This document shows positions 9,905 through 17,968 of a DNA stretch of 37,645 nt, one piece after another; the first letter of the stretch is position 1, and the number at the start of each line of letters is the position of its first letter. Source of the DNA: Candidatus Amunia macphersoniae (GTDB lineage Bacteria > Chloroflexota > Dormibacteria > Aeolococcales > Aeolococcaceae); contig JAEKNN010000032.1 of NCBI GenBank assembly GCA_016464795.1, forward strand, positions 1 through 37,645. The letters run 5' to 3'. The translations under genes were made by a program, and so were the position numbers. The notes beneath the pieces are model-generated. The model ran no database searches. It saw only the letters and a program-made list of their open reading frames with translations, and was not told the DNA's origin.

Positions 9905-10861
9905 TCACGAGGCCTTGTGGCGCGCCGGAGCCCGCGCATGGTGTGCCGGCAGCAGCGCGTGCTTCGCCGAGCGCTCGAGGCCGTGCAGCATGGTGTGGGC
10001 CTTGCTCTCGAGATGAGTGGAGGTGTTCATCGCGCCCGGGACCTTGAGCAGCAGCCAGAAGGTGGCCAGCGCGTACACCGTGCTGATCAGGCCGCCGCTC
10101 GAGTCGAACTCGGTGGTGACCGCGACGCGCAGGACTATCAACTGCACGGCCTGCATGAACACGGTACCGAGGAACAGGCGCAGCCAGGTGCGCGCGTGAC
10201 TGCGCGTGTCCGGGATCACGCTGAGAAGGGCGGCCAGGGGTGCGGTGACGATCAGCACGTTGAGCAGAGCGGTGCGAATCACATACGACAGCACCAGGAT
10301 GGCCATCGCGGCCACCAGCGCCAGCGCCATCAACACCTGGAACAGGTCCTGGCCGGTGACCAGCCCTGCGATGGTCCCGGGGGAGAGGCTCGGCGACCAG
10401 GGCAGGTTGTCACCGGTCAGCGGTCCACCGAGGGACAGAGCGACGCTGTCCATGGCGTTGTTCAGGTCGACGGCCATCTGCATGAGCAGCAGCGATCCGT
10501 GGGCAAGCGCGATCGCCAGCAGAATCCTGGGCAGGATCACCTTGAGGTCGTACTTGGCACGCATCGACCGCTCGAAGATGCTGCGCAGCGATGTGAACAG
10601 CACCACCAGCCCGATGAGGACGTCGACCGCCAGGGTCAGCCCCAGGTTGAGACTGGCCAGGTTGGGATTGGCGGTGATCGGACGGTTGCCCGACACAGTG
10701 GGATCGACAGTCCGAAAGAGGAAGCGGTCGAGCACTCCCATCATGTCGACACGCGCCACCGAGATGAGGTGGCCCATCAACCCCGTGATCCCCTGGAGAA
10801 GGAACCCGATTGGGTCGGTCAGCGCCTGGCCGACACCTGTGATGTCGTTGACGAGCGACAC
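9905..10861 (-). CDS. TrbL/VirB6-like polytopic membrane protein
   Basis: 318 residues from GTG 10861, which sits one base after the stop of the upstream gene, so translation is probably coupled. There are about six membrane segments, for example LGLTLAVDVLIGLVVLFTSL, ILLAIALAHGSLLLMQMAV, LMALALVAAMAILVLSYVI and LLNVLIVTAPLAALLSVIP. The block LLNVLIVTAPLAAL followed by a polar TRSHARTWLRLFLGTVFMQ segment is typical of TrbL/VirB6 inner-membrane channel components of type IV secretion. No VirB4, coupling protein or relaxase is seen nearby. It may be part of a split or minimal DNA-transfer apparatus. Family call is from pattern, not alignment. Confidence 0.72.
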   Translation of the reverse strand: MSLVNDITGVGQALTDPIGFLLQGITGLMGHLISVARVDMMGVLDRFLFRTVDPTVSGNRPITANPNLASLNLGLTLAVDVLIGLVVLFTSLRSIFERSMRAKYDLKVILPRILLAIALAHGSLLLMQMAVDLNNAMDSVALSLGGPLTGDNLPWSPSLSPGTIAGLVTGQDLFQVLMALALVAAMAILVLSYVIRTALLNVLIVTAPLAALLSVIPDTRSHARTWLRLFLGTVFMQAVQLIVLRVAVTTEFDSSGGLISTVYALATFWLLLKVPGAMNTSTHLESKAHTMLHGLERSAKHALLPAHHARAPARHKAS

Positions 10862-10862
10862 C

Positions 10863-11102
10863 TCAGTGCACGCCGCCCGGGATGCTCGAGATGATCGCGT
10901 GGGTGAGGGTGCCGGCGACCTCCACCCCAATGGTGCCGAACACGATCCTCCCGATCCAACGCTTGGCCTCCATGACGCTGCGAGGATCGACCGCCACGAT
11001 CTTGTACATGAACGCGATCAGGAACGCGAGAGCTCCGATTGAGCCGATCAGTCCCTGCGCGAGCAGGATCCAGTTGTCGACGAGGCTCTTCAGCTGGGTC
11101 AC
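10863..11102 (-). CDS. Small two-span membrane protein, VirB2/TrbC pilin-like
   Basis: 79 residues from GTG with a textbook ribosome site (GGAGG, seven bases upstream). It has a short N-terminal helix, then two hydrophobic helices (LIGSIGALAFLIAFMYKIV and IVFGTIGVEVAGTLTHAII) separated by a basic loop (MEAKRWIGR). This layout matches VirB2/TrbC-type pilin subunits and small T4SS membrane proteins, and position directly before a TrbL-like gene supports that. There is no clear signal-peptidase site, so a non-pilin accessory role is possible. Confidence 0.6.
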   Translation of the reverse strand: MTQLKSLVDNWILLAQGLIGSIGALAFLIAFMYKIVAVDPRSVMEAKRWIGRIVFGTIGVEVAGTLTHAIISSIPGGVH

Positions 11103-11168
11103 GGGCGACCTCCGACACGCGGTAGCGGTCGCCCCTCCGGCCGGCCGGTGAATTGCCGGCTCGCTTGC

Positions 11169-11198
11169 AGTCTACCTACACAGACTTGTGTATGTCAA
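11169..11198 (-). promoter_or_regulatory. Sigma-70 type promoter with operator in spacer
   Basis: On the minus strand TTGACA (11198-11193), an 18-base spacer and TAGACT (11174-11169) form a near-consensus promoter ~65 bases before the pilin-like gene. The spacer holds TACACAGACTTGTGTA (plus strand 11177-11192), a perfect inverted repeat with 6-base arms and a 4-base centre. A repressor bound there would block the polymerase. A close relative of the motif lies at 24756. Confidence 0.65.
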
Positions 11199-11202
11199 GG
11201 CA

Positions 11203-11478
11203 GATCTAGGTGGCGAAGATCGCAGCTGGCGCCCTCGGCCGCGCACCTTCTGCCGGCAAGCTGTGGGCTCCGCGTCTCGGGTGAGATTAGCCATACGTCA
11301 ATTAGCACGTATCTGGTGCTTGGCGCACCTCGCCTTAGCTCGCCCAATGGAGCCCCTGGCCGGAACCGCTCGCTCGCCGGCTGGTTCGGGGACGTCGGCA
11401 ATGATGGAGGGCTGCGACCGTCCACAACGGAGATGGTCGCGGCGTCAGTGCGCATGAACGTGGCCGCAGGCGCAACCT
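11203..11478. other. Stretch without a recognisable gene
   Basis: Open frames exist on both strands, but none shows a ribosome site, a hydrophobic pattern or a family-like motif. I see only the promoter at its left edge. Confidence 0.4.
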
Positions 11479-11757
11479 CTACAACGAAAGGGTCCAGTGG
11501 AGCAGCCCCGCCAGCGCGAACAGCCCGGCTGCGGCGAGAACGAGCATGAGAAAGCAGCCTGAACAGCAACCGAGGCGCCGACGCCGGCGCACGTAGCGAT
11601 AGCCGCCGGCCATGGACGGGTAGACGCGGCGACCAAAGCGGCCTATTTGCTGCGATGCCACGGGGTAGGCGCGGTCGATGTACGGACGAACCAAGCGGTG
11701 ACGGAGGACCCGCCTGACGATCAAGTCAACGAACAGCCAGCGAAGGAAGGTGGGCAC
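11479..11757 (-). CDS. Possible small basic membrane-anchored protein
   Basis: 92 residues from a GTG preceded by GGGAG at suitable spacing. The first 60 residues are basic and tyrosine-rich (LIVRRVLRHRLVRPYIDRAYP, YRYVRRRRR). The last 30 form one membrane segment beginning CCSGCFLMLVLAAAGLFALA. It is not recognised. The composition is orderly and unlike shadow frames around it, which favours a real gene. It is in the same direction as the pilin/TrbL/ssb genes, about 280 bases upstream of their promoter. Confidence 0.42.
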   Translation of the reverse strand: MPTFLRWLFVDLIVRRVLRHRLVRPYIDRAYPVASQQIGRFGRRVYPSMAGGYRYVRRRRRLGCCSGCFLMLVLAAAGLFALAGLLHWTLSL

Positions 11758-12490
11758 GAGGGTTTACTCCCTAGGTGTTCAGGATGGCCGTCTCGAGCGA
11801 CCCAACTAGGGCATACCCAGCGGTACCCTTCGCCACACACGCAGAGCGGTGCAGCAGGGTTCACGCGCAGCGGAAGATATCCCCGTATGTCGGCAGCACC
11901 GAGCGCTAGCGGGGATGGCCGGGAGGGCTGCCGCTGACCAACCGCGACGTCGCCTGCGGGCACATCCGGTCGCGTGCTCGGCCGACCTCGACAGCGGTGG
12001 CGGCGGCCTCGAAGGACCTGCTTGACTCGTTAGCGTCGGTCTGAAAGGTGGGGTAACCAGCTACTCGCCAAGGTGAACGCGCCAACCACGTCACATCGTC
12101 GCTCTACGCGATAGCGACGGCAGTGCCGGGGCGGTGTCTCACCGCGTCCGCTCAGTCCGTCGCGGGATCAACGTCGTCGACCAACGTCACCTTGCCCTCA
12201 GAAGTCGGTGGCGTGTCGCATCAGGGGATGCGAAGAGAGTTGGATCGTTCTCCAACGCGGCGGCGACGTCCCGACGATTACGCACGGGGGACCGTTGGGC
12301 CTTATCCCACCATCGACGCAGCCAACGAAGGCGCGCGGGCCAGCCATACGCATGCAGAATCGCCGCGGCGATCGAGAAGTGGTGCCGGGTGCGCGGCCTG
12401 GCTCCTAGCTGCGTCTCCGGCAGGGTTCCGTGAGACAGATCGCTAGGGCGCGGCGGCTGTTCGCGCACAACCCGGTCGCAGTCCGGACGA
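11758..12490. other. Gene-poor accessory stretch
   Basis: About 730 bases with no convincing gene on either strand. Base composition looks less GC-rich than the core genes. Several overlapping short frames exist, including the tail of a minus frame ending at 12187, but none has a start site plus a recognisable motif. I found no tRNA arms. It may be decayed DNA next to a mobile acyltransferase gene. Confidence 0.4.
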
Positions 12491-13915
12491 ATGACGGTGA
12501 GTTTCGTCCCTGCAACGATCTGCCACACAACTCTGTGGGTTTCACCTGGCCGGCTACTGTCGGTTGGTGACGACACAGGGCGCGTGACGGTGCGTCGAAC
12601 GGACCAAGAGATCAAGGGCTTTGAGGTGACGGGAGTTGCCAACAGCCCGCGGGTGAGGGAAGCAGAGGGTGGCTTCGGCCCCGCAAGCCGGCCTGTCACC
12701 GTTGCCCCCGTTGAGGCAGGTTCAGTTGGGGGACTTGGGGGGCGATTCGCCGGCGTTGACGCGTTGCGGGGGACCGCGGCACTCATGGTGGTGGCTGTCC
12801 ATGCAGCCTTTGTTGGCCGCTGGTCCGGACCAGATGATGGCCTGCTTCGCTTCCAGCGAGAATTTTCGACTGGGGTGCTCCTCTTCTTCGTCGTCAGTGG
12901 CTTTGTCATCAGCCTTCCGTGGCTTCGAGCTCTGCTCGAAGACAGGCCACTGCCCGCGGTTGCGCCCTACGTCGTCCGACGCGGCGGACGACTGTTGCCT
13001 GCGTACTGGCTGTCGATCGTCGGCGCCGTCGCATTGGTGGGACCGGCGGCAGTGACCGACTGGAAGGCGATCCTGACTCACGTTTTCATGGTTCACGATC
13101 TTGTGCCTCACGAGGCGTATACGGTGGGGAGCCCCTACTGGACGCTGGGCGTGGAGGTGCAGTTCTACGCGGTTGTTCCCATCCTTGGCGGCGCCATACG
13201 ACGCTTTCACAAGTCTTCGATCACTCCCCGAACACTGCTGCGTTGGCTGCTCATCGGATGGGCTTCTTCCGTTGCCTGGACGCTTGTTGCAACCGAGCTC
13301 GGCCCCGCCCTCGTCCTTGCTCTACACGGTGGCAACCAGGCCGTCAATGCTGAGCGGGTCAGTGACTTGCTTCTCTTGGCGTTGCCGAGCAAGTTCATGC
13401 TGTTCTGTCCGGGGATCGCCATCGCGGTCCTCGCAGCCGATCCTCGCCGGACATCTCTGCCGCTCTCACAACTCTCGGGGATGATCCTGGCCCCGCTATT
13501 GATTGCGGGCTGGATTTTGGTCGCCATGATGAGCGCGCTCCCCCCCAGTGCCGTTCACGCGGTTGGCCATGATCTGCTCATGTCGCTGGTCTTTGGTGGT
13601 GCGTTGCTCCTCGGCTTGCGCGCGCAGCGCCCAGGACGACGTGTGATTGGCCTGCTGGCGGGAATAGGAACTGTTTCGTACGGAATCTACGTTTGGCACT
13701 GGATCGCCAGCATCCGGCTCGGCGGTGTCGGATTGATTCGGCCGGCCTCGCCGCTCATGGCGGTACTTCAATGGCTGGTCGTCACCGCGATCTTGCTGGT
13801 AGTTTCACTGGTCCTGGCAGCAACGAGCTGGGTATTCCTTGAACGTCGATGCATCGCCGCAACTCATGGATGGGGTCGTGCGCGATATGTGGTCCGCTGG
13901 CGGCGCGCCGTCTAA
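12491..13915 (+). CDS. Acyltransferase 3 family membrane O-acyltransferase (OafA-like)
   Basis: Integral membrane enzyme of the acyltransferase-3 family, which moves acetyl or other acyl groups onto sugars of surface polysaccharides, antibiotics or lipids. The first family block is GVDALRGTAALMVVAVHAAF with its conserved His. Then come LLFFVVSGFVIS, RRGGRLLPAYWLS, the hallmark YWTLGVEVQFYAVVP and the last-span motif SYGIYVWHW. About ten membrane spans. The first ~70 residues are polar and atypical, so the start may be internal: GTG 12585 or 12624 are candidates, and CCACA-N6-TGTGG at 12523-12538 would then lie in the promoter region. Codon use seems less GC-rich than neighbours. Its 3' end abuts a truncated gene on the other strand, which suggests insertion. 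Confidence 0.85.
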   Translation: MTVSFVPATICHTTLWVSPGRLLSVGDDTGRVTVRRTDQEIKGFEVTGVANSPRVREAEGGFGPASRPVTVAPVEAGSVGGLGGRFAGVDALRGTAALMVVAVHAAFVGRWSGPDDGLLRFQREFSTGVLLFFVVSGFVISLPWLRALLEDRPLPAVAPYVVRRGGRLLPAYWLSIVGAVALVGPAAVTDWKAILTHVFMVHDLVPHEAYTVGSPYWTLGVEVQFYAVVPILGGAIRRFHKSSITPRTLLRWLLIGWASSVAWTLVATELGPALVLALHGGNQAVNAERVSDLLLLALPSKFMLFCPGIAIAVLAADPRRTSLPLSQLSGMILAPLLIAGWILVAMMSALPPSAVHAVGHDLLMSLVFGGALLLGLRAQRPGRRVIGLLAGIGTVSYGIYVWHWIASIRLGGVGLIRPASPLMAVLQWLVVTAILLVVSLVLAATSWVFLERRCIAATHGWGRARYVVRWRRAV

Positions 13916-14238
13916 CTCCCGTGGCGACCTATCGCCCGTCGACGAGCGCCCTCCGTGGCGACGCCCCGGCCCCAATGGTCGCGCCTGAGGCGACAACCCA
14001 ACTCGAACTGGTCGCTGCCGGTGCTGCTGCGGCTGACGATCCCGCAATCGCCGATGAGCTCTCCTCCGTCCTTGGCGATCAGTGCCCACAGCGAGAAGCC
14101 ATACCTCGCGTACGGGTCTTGGTGATGACGAATCCATCCGCGCGTCTCGCCCATGGTCCGCGCCTGGGGGCCCATGGCGGCCGCAGCGCCGATCACCATG
14201 TGCAGTTCGTCCCCGTCCGTCGCCATCAATTCACGCAT
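13912..14238 (-). pseudogene. Truncated RimJ/RimL-type GNAT acetyltransferase
   Basis: From ATG 14238 the minus strand reads 108 residues with clear GNAT features: an N-terminal WMRELMATDGDELH, TRGWIRHHQDPYARYGF, SLWALIAKDGGELIGDCG, then ELGCRLRRDHWGRGVATEGA, which is the acetyl-CoA pyrophosphate loop region (R-x-x-W-G-x-G-x-A-T-E). It stops eight residues later, so the last ~60 residues of a normal ~170-residue enzyme are missing. The break falls exactly where the convergent acyltransferase gene ends (13915). The enzyme is probably inactive. Confidence 0.6.
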
Positions 14239-14260
14239 CCACGTACGGTGACGTACCGCC

Positions 14261-14272
14261 AATACTGGGCAG
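14261..14272 (+). promoter_or_regulatory. -10 box and 6-nt gap to GTG
   Basis: AATACT (14261-14266) is followed by six bases and GTG 14273, the same leaderless geometry seen at other genes here. It supports GTG 14273 over ATG 14291. Confidence 0.35.
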
Positions 14273-15226
14273 GTGGCGTCGGAAGTGGAAATGCCAGGTG
14301 TCGTCGTCCGCCCGATCACTGGCGCTGACGAGCTCGATCTGTTCTGTCGGCTGCCATACGTGCTCAACCACCAACTTGCCGCCGATCTCGAAGGCGGTCG
14401 CAGACAGCCCAGCTGGATGTGGGTGTGCATGCGCGGCGAGCACCTTCTCGCCAGAGCGGCGTGGTGGGCCCGCGACGGTGATGACAGCCCCGCCTGCCTC
14501 GACATCTTCGATGTGGACGACCGAGCTGAGGGGATGGATCGAATTCGAGTAGGCGCGGATTTCCTCCGCGCCGCCATGGGCGCGGTCATGCCGGAGGGAC
14601 CGAAGCCGTTGTACATCCGATTCACGACGCCAGACTGGCGCGCCGACGTGGTCGAGCGGCGCGCCGTCGATGATCGGATGGCCGCCCTGAAAGTGGTCGG
14701 CGCGCAGTTTCTTGTCGAGCGGCTCCGCCTCGAGTGGAGGCCAGGCACGCCAATCATGGCAACGAGCGGCCGGCTGACCTTCCGCCCTGTCTCCGATCGC
14801 GATGAGCTCGTGGGCTTGATGGCCAAGGTGCTGGAGGGCACGCTCGATGCACACAGCCGGGCGGACCTGGCGCGCATGTCCGCAGCTGAGACGGCCGCCG
14901 CACAGTACGACGAGGAGTTGAAGGGCTACTCGAGCCCGCGCTCATGGTGGGCGGTGGCGCTCGCAGATGACGGCCAGCGTGTCGGGTTCGTGATCCCGGC
15001 TCGGAACCCGTACGGGCCGATCATCGCTTACGTGGGGGTGCTGCCGGCCCATCGCGGGCACGGCTACATCGACGATCTCCTCGCCGAAGGCACACGAATT
15101 CTGGCCGCTGACGGTACACCCCGAATTCGCGCATCGACAGATGTCGGCAATGGTCCGATGAGGCAGGCCTTCCAAAGAGCCGGGTATGTCGAGTACGAAC
15201 GAGAGGTCGACATGACCTGGCGCTGA
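14273..15226 (+). CDS. GNAT-family N-acetyltransferase, two-lobed
   Basis: 317 residues, nearly twice a single GNAT domain. The N-terminal lobe (to ~165) begins VVVRPITGADELDLF and has the beta-sheet rhythm of a degenerate GNAT fold. The C-terminal lobe starts LTFRPVSDRDELVGLM and carries the acetyl-CoA site: YVGVLPAHRGHGYIDDLL, then the DVGNGPMRQAFQRAGYVEY end with the typical Asn and aromatic residues. Only the second lobe appears able to bind acetyl-CoA. Similar tandem GNATs act on small molecules, sometimes antibiotics; the substrate here is unknown. It is divergent from the truncated GNAT relic at 13912. Confidence 0.8.
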   Translation: MASEVEMPGVVVRPITGADELDLFCRLPYVLNHQLAADLEGGRRQPSWMWVCMRGEHLLARAAWWARDGDDSPACLDIFDVDDRAEGMDRIRVGADFLRAAMGAVMPEGPKPLYIRFTTPDWRADVVERRAVDDRMAALKVVGAQFLVERLRLEWRPGTPIMATSGRLTFRPVSDRDELVGLMAKVLEGTLDAHSRADLARMSAAETAAAQYDEELKGYSSPRSWWAVALADDGQRVGFVIPARNPYGPIIAYVGVLPAHRGHGYIDDLLAEGTRILAADGTPRIRASTDVGNGPMRQAFQRAGYVEYEREVDMTWR

Positions 15227-15236
15227 GCGGCGACGT

Positions 15237-15267
15237 CTGAGGCACAATCAACCGGCGTCGGCCTCAG
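15237..15267. terminator. Inverted repeat between convergent genes
   Basis: CTGAGGC (15237-15243) and GCCTCAG (15261-15267) form a perfect 7-bp stem with a 17-base loop in the 45-base gap between a plus-strand GNAT and the minus-strand methyltransferase. The loop is long and no T run follows, so the call is tentative. Confidence 0.3.
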
Positions 15268-15271
15268 CAGG

Positions 15272-16018
15272 TCAGCCGATCACCAGCCGGTAGCCCAAGT
15301 CCAGCTCCGGTAGGTCGAGTATCTCCGCGTTGCGGCGATGCCACTCACCACTGTCGAGGTCTGCCCGGAGACATGCGACGAAGGTCTCGACATCAGCCGC
15401 TGCCATGAGCGCGAAGACCGAGATGTTCGCCAGGACATCAACGTCAAGGTACGCCTCAGGCCTGCGCCAGTAGGCCGACAGAAAGCCGTCCCGCATGTCA
15501 AACGGCATGGGGAACTGCTCCACGGATCCGCCCCCGATGGCCAGTGCAAGGTCGTCCGCCGTCATGCCGCCCGCCACCTTGTGCCTGAAGTCGGGGAGGT
15601 AGTCGCGCGTCAACCAGAAGGAGTCGACGTAGCGGATGTCCCACTGAAACAGCACCACCCGCGAGCGTGCGACGCGGCGCATCTCATGCAGCCCGGCCAT
15701 CCGGTCCGTCCAGTGGTGGTCTGACAGCACTGCCATGGAAGCGTCGAAAGCGCCGTCAGCAAAGGGCAGCTTCTCGGCTGTGGCCTGGACCGCCGGAGCC
15801 GAGCCCGGGCGACGCTGCGCGATCATCACCGACGACGGCTCGACCGCCGTGACGTCGCGGTCCGTCGGCTCATATGACCCCGTGCCGGCTCCGACATTGA
15901 GCACTGTCTGGGCTGTGCCGAGAGCTTCATGGATCGCCGCTGCGAGCCGCGGATCCTCCCTGCGACCGACGCGGTAACCGACGCCGATCCGGTCGTACAG
16001 AGCTCGGTCGGAATTCAC
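15272..16018 (-). CDS. SAM-dependent class I methyltransferase
   Basis: 248 residues from GTG 16018, chosen because GAGAAGGA lies at good spacing before it and the family homology begins just after (DRALYDRIGVGYRVGRREDPR). SAM-binding motif I is VLNVGAGTGSYEP, followed by the acidic VTAVEPSSVM, the EKLPFADGAFDASMAVL motif and a HHWTD block, typical of Methyltransf_11 enzymes. The C-terminal half (FWLTRDYLPDF, FDMRDGFLSAYWRRPEAYLD) should set the substrate, which is unknown. The start overlaps the end of the shortened HIT-like gene by four bases, so the two are co-translated. Confidence 0.88.
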   Translation of the reverse strand: MNSDRALYDRIGVGYRVGRREDPRLAAAIHEALGTAQTVLNVGAGTGSYEPTDRDVTAVEPSSVMIAQRRPGSAPAVQATAEKLPFADGAFDASMAVLSDHHWTDRMAGLHEMRRVARSRVVLFQWDIRYVDSFWLTRDYLPDFRHKVAGGMTADDLALAIGGGSVEQFPMPFDMRDGFLSAYWRRPEAYLDVDVLANISVFALMAAADVETFVACLRADLDSGEWHRRNAEILDLPELDLGYRLVIG

Positions 16019-16212
16019 AGTCCTTCTCGAGCAGCTGCGGACCTGAGAGCGGCCAACTCCTCCATCAGCTCGGTGACGGGTGTCACGCAGTACCCGGGCA
16101 GAAACTGCGTGTCGCCGATCACCGCGAAGCCGACCGACAGCCGGAGCAAGACTGTCGGGTTCTCCCCGCGCTGTGCCGCCCCGATTCGATCGTCTTTCCA
16201 GAGCGCGGTCAT
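16015..16212 (-). CDS. Shortened HIT-like protein (probable internal deletion)
   Basis: 65 residues from ATG 16212 (an in-frame ATG at 16245 is possible). The first ~45 residues, with RIGAAQRGENPTVL and SVGFAVIGDTQFLPGYC, match the N-terminal strands of actinobacterial HIT-family hydrolases as I recall them. The protein then jumps to a helical tail (TELMEELAALRSAAAREGL) like the C-terminus of the same family. The His-x-His-x-His catalytic stretch that should lie between is absent, so catalysis is unlikely. The frame remains open and overlaps the methyltransferase start, so it may persist as a coupling leader for that gene. Confidence 0.5.
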   Translation of the reverse strand: MTALWKDDRIGAAQRGENPTVLLRLSVGFAVIGDTQFLPGYCVTPVTELMEELAALRSAAAREGL

Positions 16213-16302
16213 CGGTGTGCATCCGCCTTCTCGACCATGATCCATAGGCTATTCGCCATGGAGGGTCCATGCCTACGGGATGAAGCATCCTCTCCGAACG
16301 TC

Positions 16303-17136
16303 CTAACGCAGTGCGGCGTAACCACCGTCGACCACGAGCGACTGGCCGGTGATATAGCTCGCCTCATCAGACAGTAGGAAGCTGACCGCGTAGGCCACCT
16401 CCCAAGCTGTGCCCTCCCGGCCCAGCGGGACCTGCTTGTCCGCGCGGGCCGGGTCAAAGGTCGTCGCGAGGCGCCCCAGCGACGTGTCGATGAGCCCCGG
16501 CACCACCAGGTTGACCCGGATGCCCTTGCGCGCGGCATCGTGGGCGGCGAAACAGCACAGCCCGGCGAGGGCGGCCTTGGATGCGTGATACGCCGGAATC
16601 TCGTTGACCGGGATCAGCGCTGCGATCGACGAGATCAACACCACCGACCCTCCAGCCGAGAGCAGACGAAGTGCGTGCTTGCAACCGAGGAAGTGCGAGC
16701 GGACGTTGACTGCGAACGATCGGTCCCAGTCGTCTGCAGACGTGCCTTCGAAGCCAATGCCGTGGGGGACTCCAACGTTCATGACCAGTCCATCGAGGCC
16801 GCCGAGCTCGCGTGCGGCGGAGGTGACCATACCTTCGACGTCCGTCTCGTCAGCGGCATCGCCCACCACGGTCACCGTCCGGCAGCCTTCGGAGCGCACC
16901 TGCCGCGCGGTTTCAGCGGCGGCGTCGCCGTCGATGTCAGCGATCGCAACCCACGCACCCTCGCGTCCGCACAGGACGCTGATCGCGCGCCCGTTGCCGA
17001 TCGGGGGATCCTCGACGTCGTGGGTCTGCTGGCCCGCTCCGATCACCAGGACACGTCGTCCCGCCAGCCGACCGCGGCCGGGGGCCCGGCCTGTCACCTC
17101 CTTCGGCAGCGCGAGTTCTGCACGCGGTGCGGTCAT
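16303..17136 (-). CDS. Short-chain dehydrogenase/reductase
   Basis: 277-residue Rossmann-fold NAD(P)-dependent oxidoreductase. The nucleotide loop is unusual: VLVIGAGQQ, then a short insertion (THDVEDPPI), then GNGRAISVLCGREGA, a pattern I recall from a subset of actinobacterial SDRs. An acidic residue after beta-2 (AIADIDGD) suggests NAD(H). The VMNVGVPHG strand corresponds to NNAG, the catalytic Ser lies in VVLISSIAAL and Tyr-Lys in YHASK. The end is the standard YITGQSLVVDGGYA. ATG 17136 has AAGGAC before it. It is divergent from a TetR regulator, its likely controller; substrate unknown. Confidence 0.93.
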   Translation of the reverse strand: MTAPRAELALPKEVTGRAPGRGRLAGRRVLVIGAGQQTHDVEDPPIGNGRAISVLCGREGAWVAIADIDGDAAAETARQVRSEGCRTVTVVGDAADETDVEGMVTSAARELGGLDGLVMNVGVPHGIGFEGTSADDWDRSFAVNVRSHFLGCKHALRLLSAGGSVVLISSIAALIPVNEIPAYHASKAALAGLCCFAAHDAARKGIRVNLVVPGLIDTSLGRLATTFDPARADKQVPLGREGTAWEVAYAVSFLLSDEASYITGQSLVVDGGYAALR

Positions 17137-17160
17137 GTCCTTGCCGTACGCTCCCCACTG

Positions 17161-17192
17161 GATACTGGTGAGTATTGAGTACCCAGGGTATC
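17161..17192. promoter_or_regulatory. Likely TetR operator region between SDR and TetR genes
   Basis: The 147-base divergent gap contains TACCCAGGGTA (17180-17190, perfect palindrome), the direct repeat GAGTA-TT-GAGTA (17170-17181), and GATAC/GTATC at the two ends of the 32-base block. This is the densest symmetry in the gap and the obvious place for the neighbouring TetR protein to bind. Confidence 0.5.
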
Positions 17193-17283
17193 ATGTCGGC
17201 GTGCCGGCACTCTCCTCGTCTCAAACCGCAGTTGCACCACCCGCACGAGGTCGGGCCTCCGGTCGCCTCCCGCCCAAGCAGTC

Positions 17284-17919
17284 GTGACCCGGGCGGCCGA
17301 GCGACCAGCTCGCTCCCGCCGGCCTCCTCGAACTGAGACGCGTGCGCGCCTGCTCACGGCTGCGACGAAGGTCTTCGCCGAACGCGGATTCGGTGCGGCA
17401 ACCTTGGATGAGATTTCGGAGGCGGCTGGGTTCTCCAAAGGAGCGGTGTACTCGAACTTCACGAGCAAGGATGAGCTGTTCTACGCGCTCATGACCGAGC
17501 GCATCACCGAGCGGGTGGAGACCGCCAGGGATGGTTTTGCGCAGGTGCCCCCAGGCGGCGCGCAGGCCATCGAAGTTGGACGGCGGCTCACGGAGAAGCT
17601 GGCCGAACAGCCCGAGTGGCACCTGCTGTTCATCGAGTTCTGGGCACGCGCTGTGCGAGACCCGAAGCTTCGCGAAGAGTTCGTGCAGCGCCGTCGCCCG
17701 GCACGCATCCCAATCACCGAGCTGATCCAGAAAGCCGCGGACGATGCCGGGGTGGAGCTACCCGTGCCGGCCGAGCATCTTGCGATCGCCGTCTTGGCAC
17801 TCTCGAACGGCCTGGCCATCGAAAGCCTCGCCGATCCCGAATCCGTACCTCCCCAGCTGTTCGGGACGGTTCTCAACCTCCTGCTCGGAGCCCTGGTTGC
17901 CGTCGTCGAACAGCCGTAG
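17284..17919 (+). CDS. TetR/AcrR-family transcriptional regulator
   Basis: 211 residues. The N-terminal helix-turn-helix is canonical: RARLLTAATKVFAERGF, then ATLDEISEAAGFSKGAVYSNF and TSKDELFYALM. The C-terminal ligand and dimer domain (residues ~75-211) is all-helical, ending LFGTVLNLLLGALVAVVEQ. It is transcribed away from the SDR gene across a palindrome-rich gap, the usual layout of a local repressor and its target. GTG 17284 is used; an earlier in-frame start is not obvious. Confidence 0.93.
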   Translation: MTRAAERPARSRRPPRTETRARLLTAATKVFAERGFGAATLDEISEAAGFSKGAVYSNFTSKDELFYALMTERITERVETARDGFAQVPPGGAQAIEVGRRLTEKLAEQPEWHLLFIEFWARAVRDPKLREEFVQRRRPARIPITELIQKAADDAGVELPVPAEHLAIAVLALSNGLAIESLADPESVPPQLFGTVLNLLLGALVAVVEQP

Positions 17920-17968
17920 CCCTGTGGGGAGGGGTTACGACGCGCTCGCACCCCGCATCAAGCCGCTG

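Noticed and set aside
12523..12538. CCACA-N6-TGTGG as a third copy of the shared operator
   Set aside because: Arm sequence and centre length differ from TACACA-N4-TGTGTA; kept only as a remark in the acyltransferase entry.
12187..12909. 240-residue minus-strand frame
   Set aside because: Its first two thirds are the shadow of the acyltransferase gene; the remainder has no ribosome site or recognisable motif.
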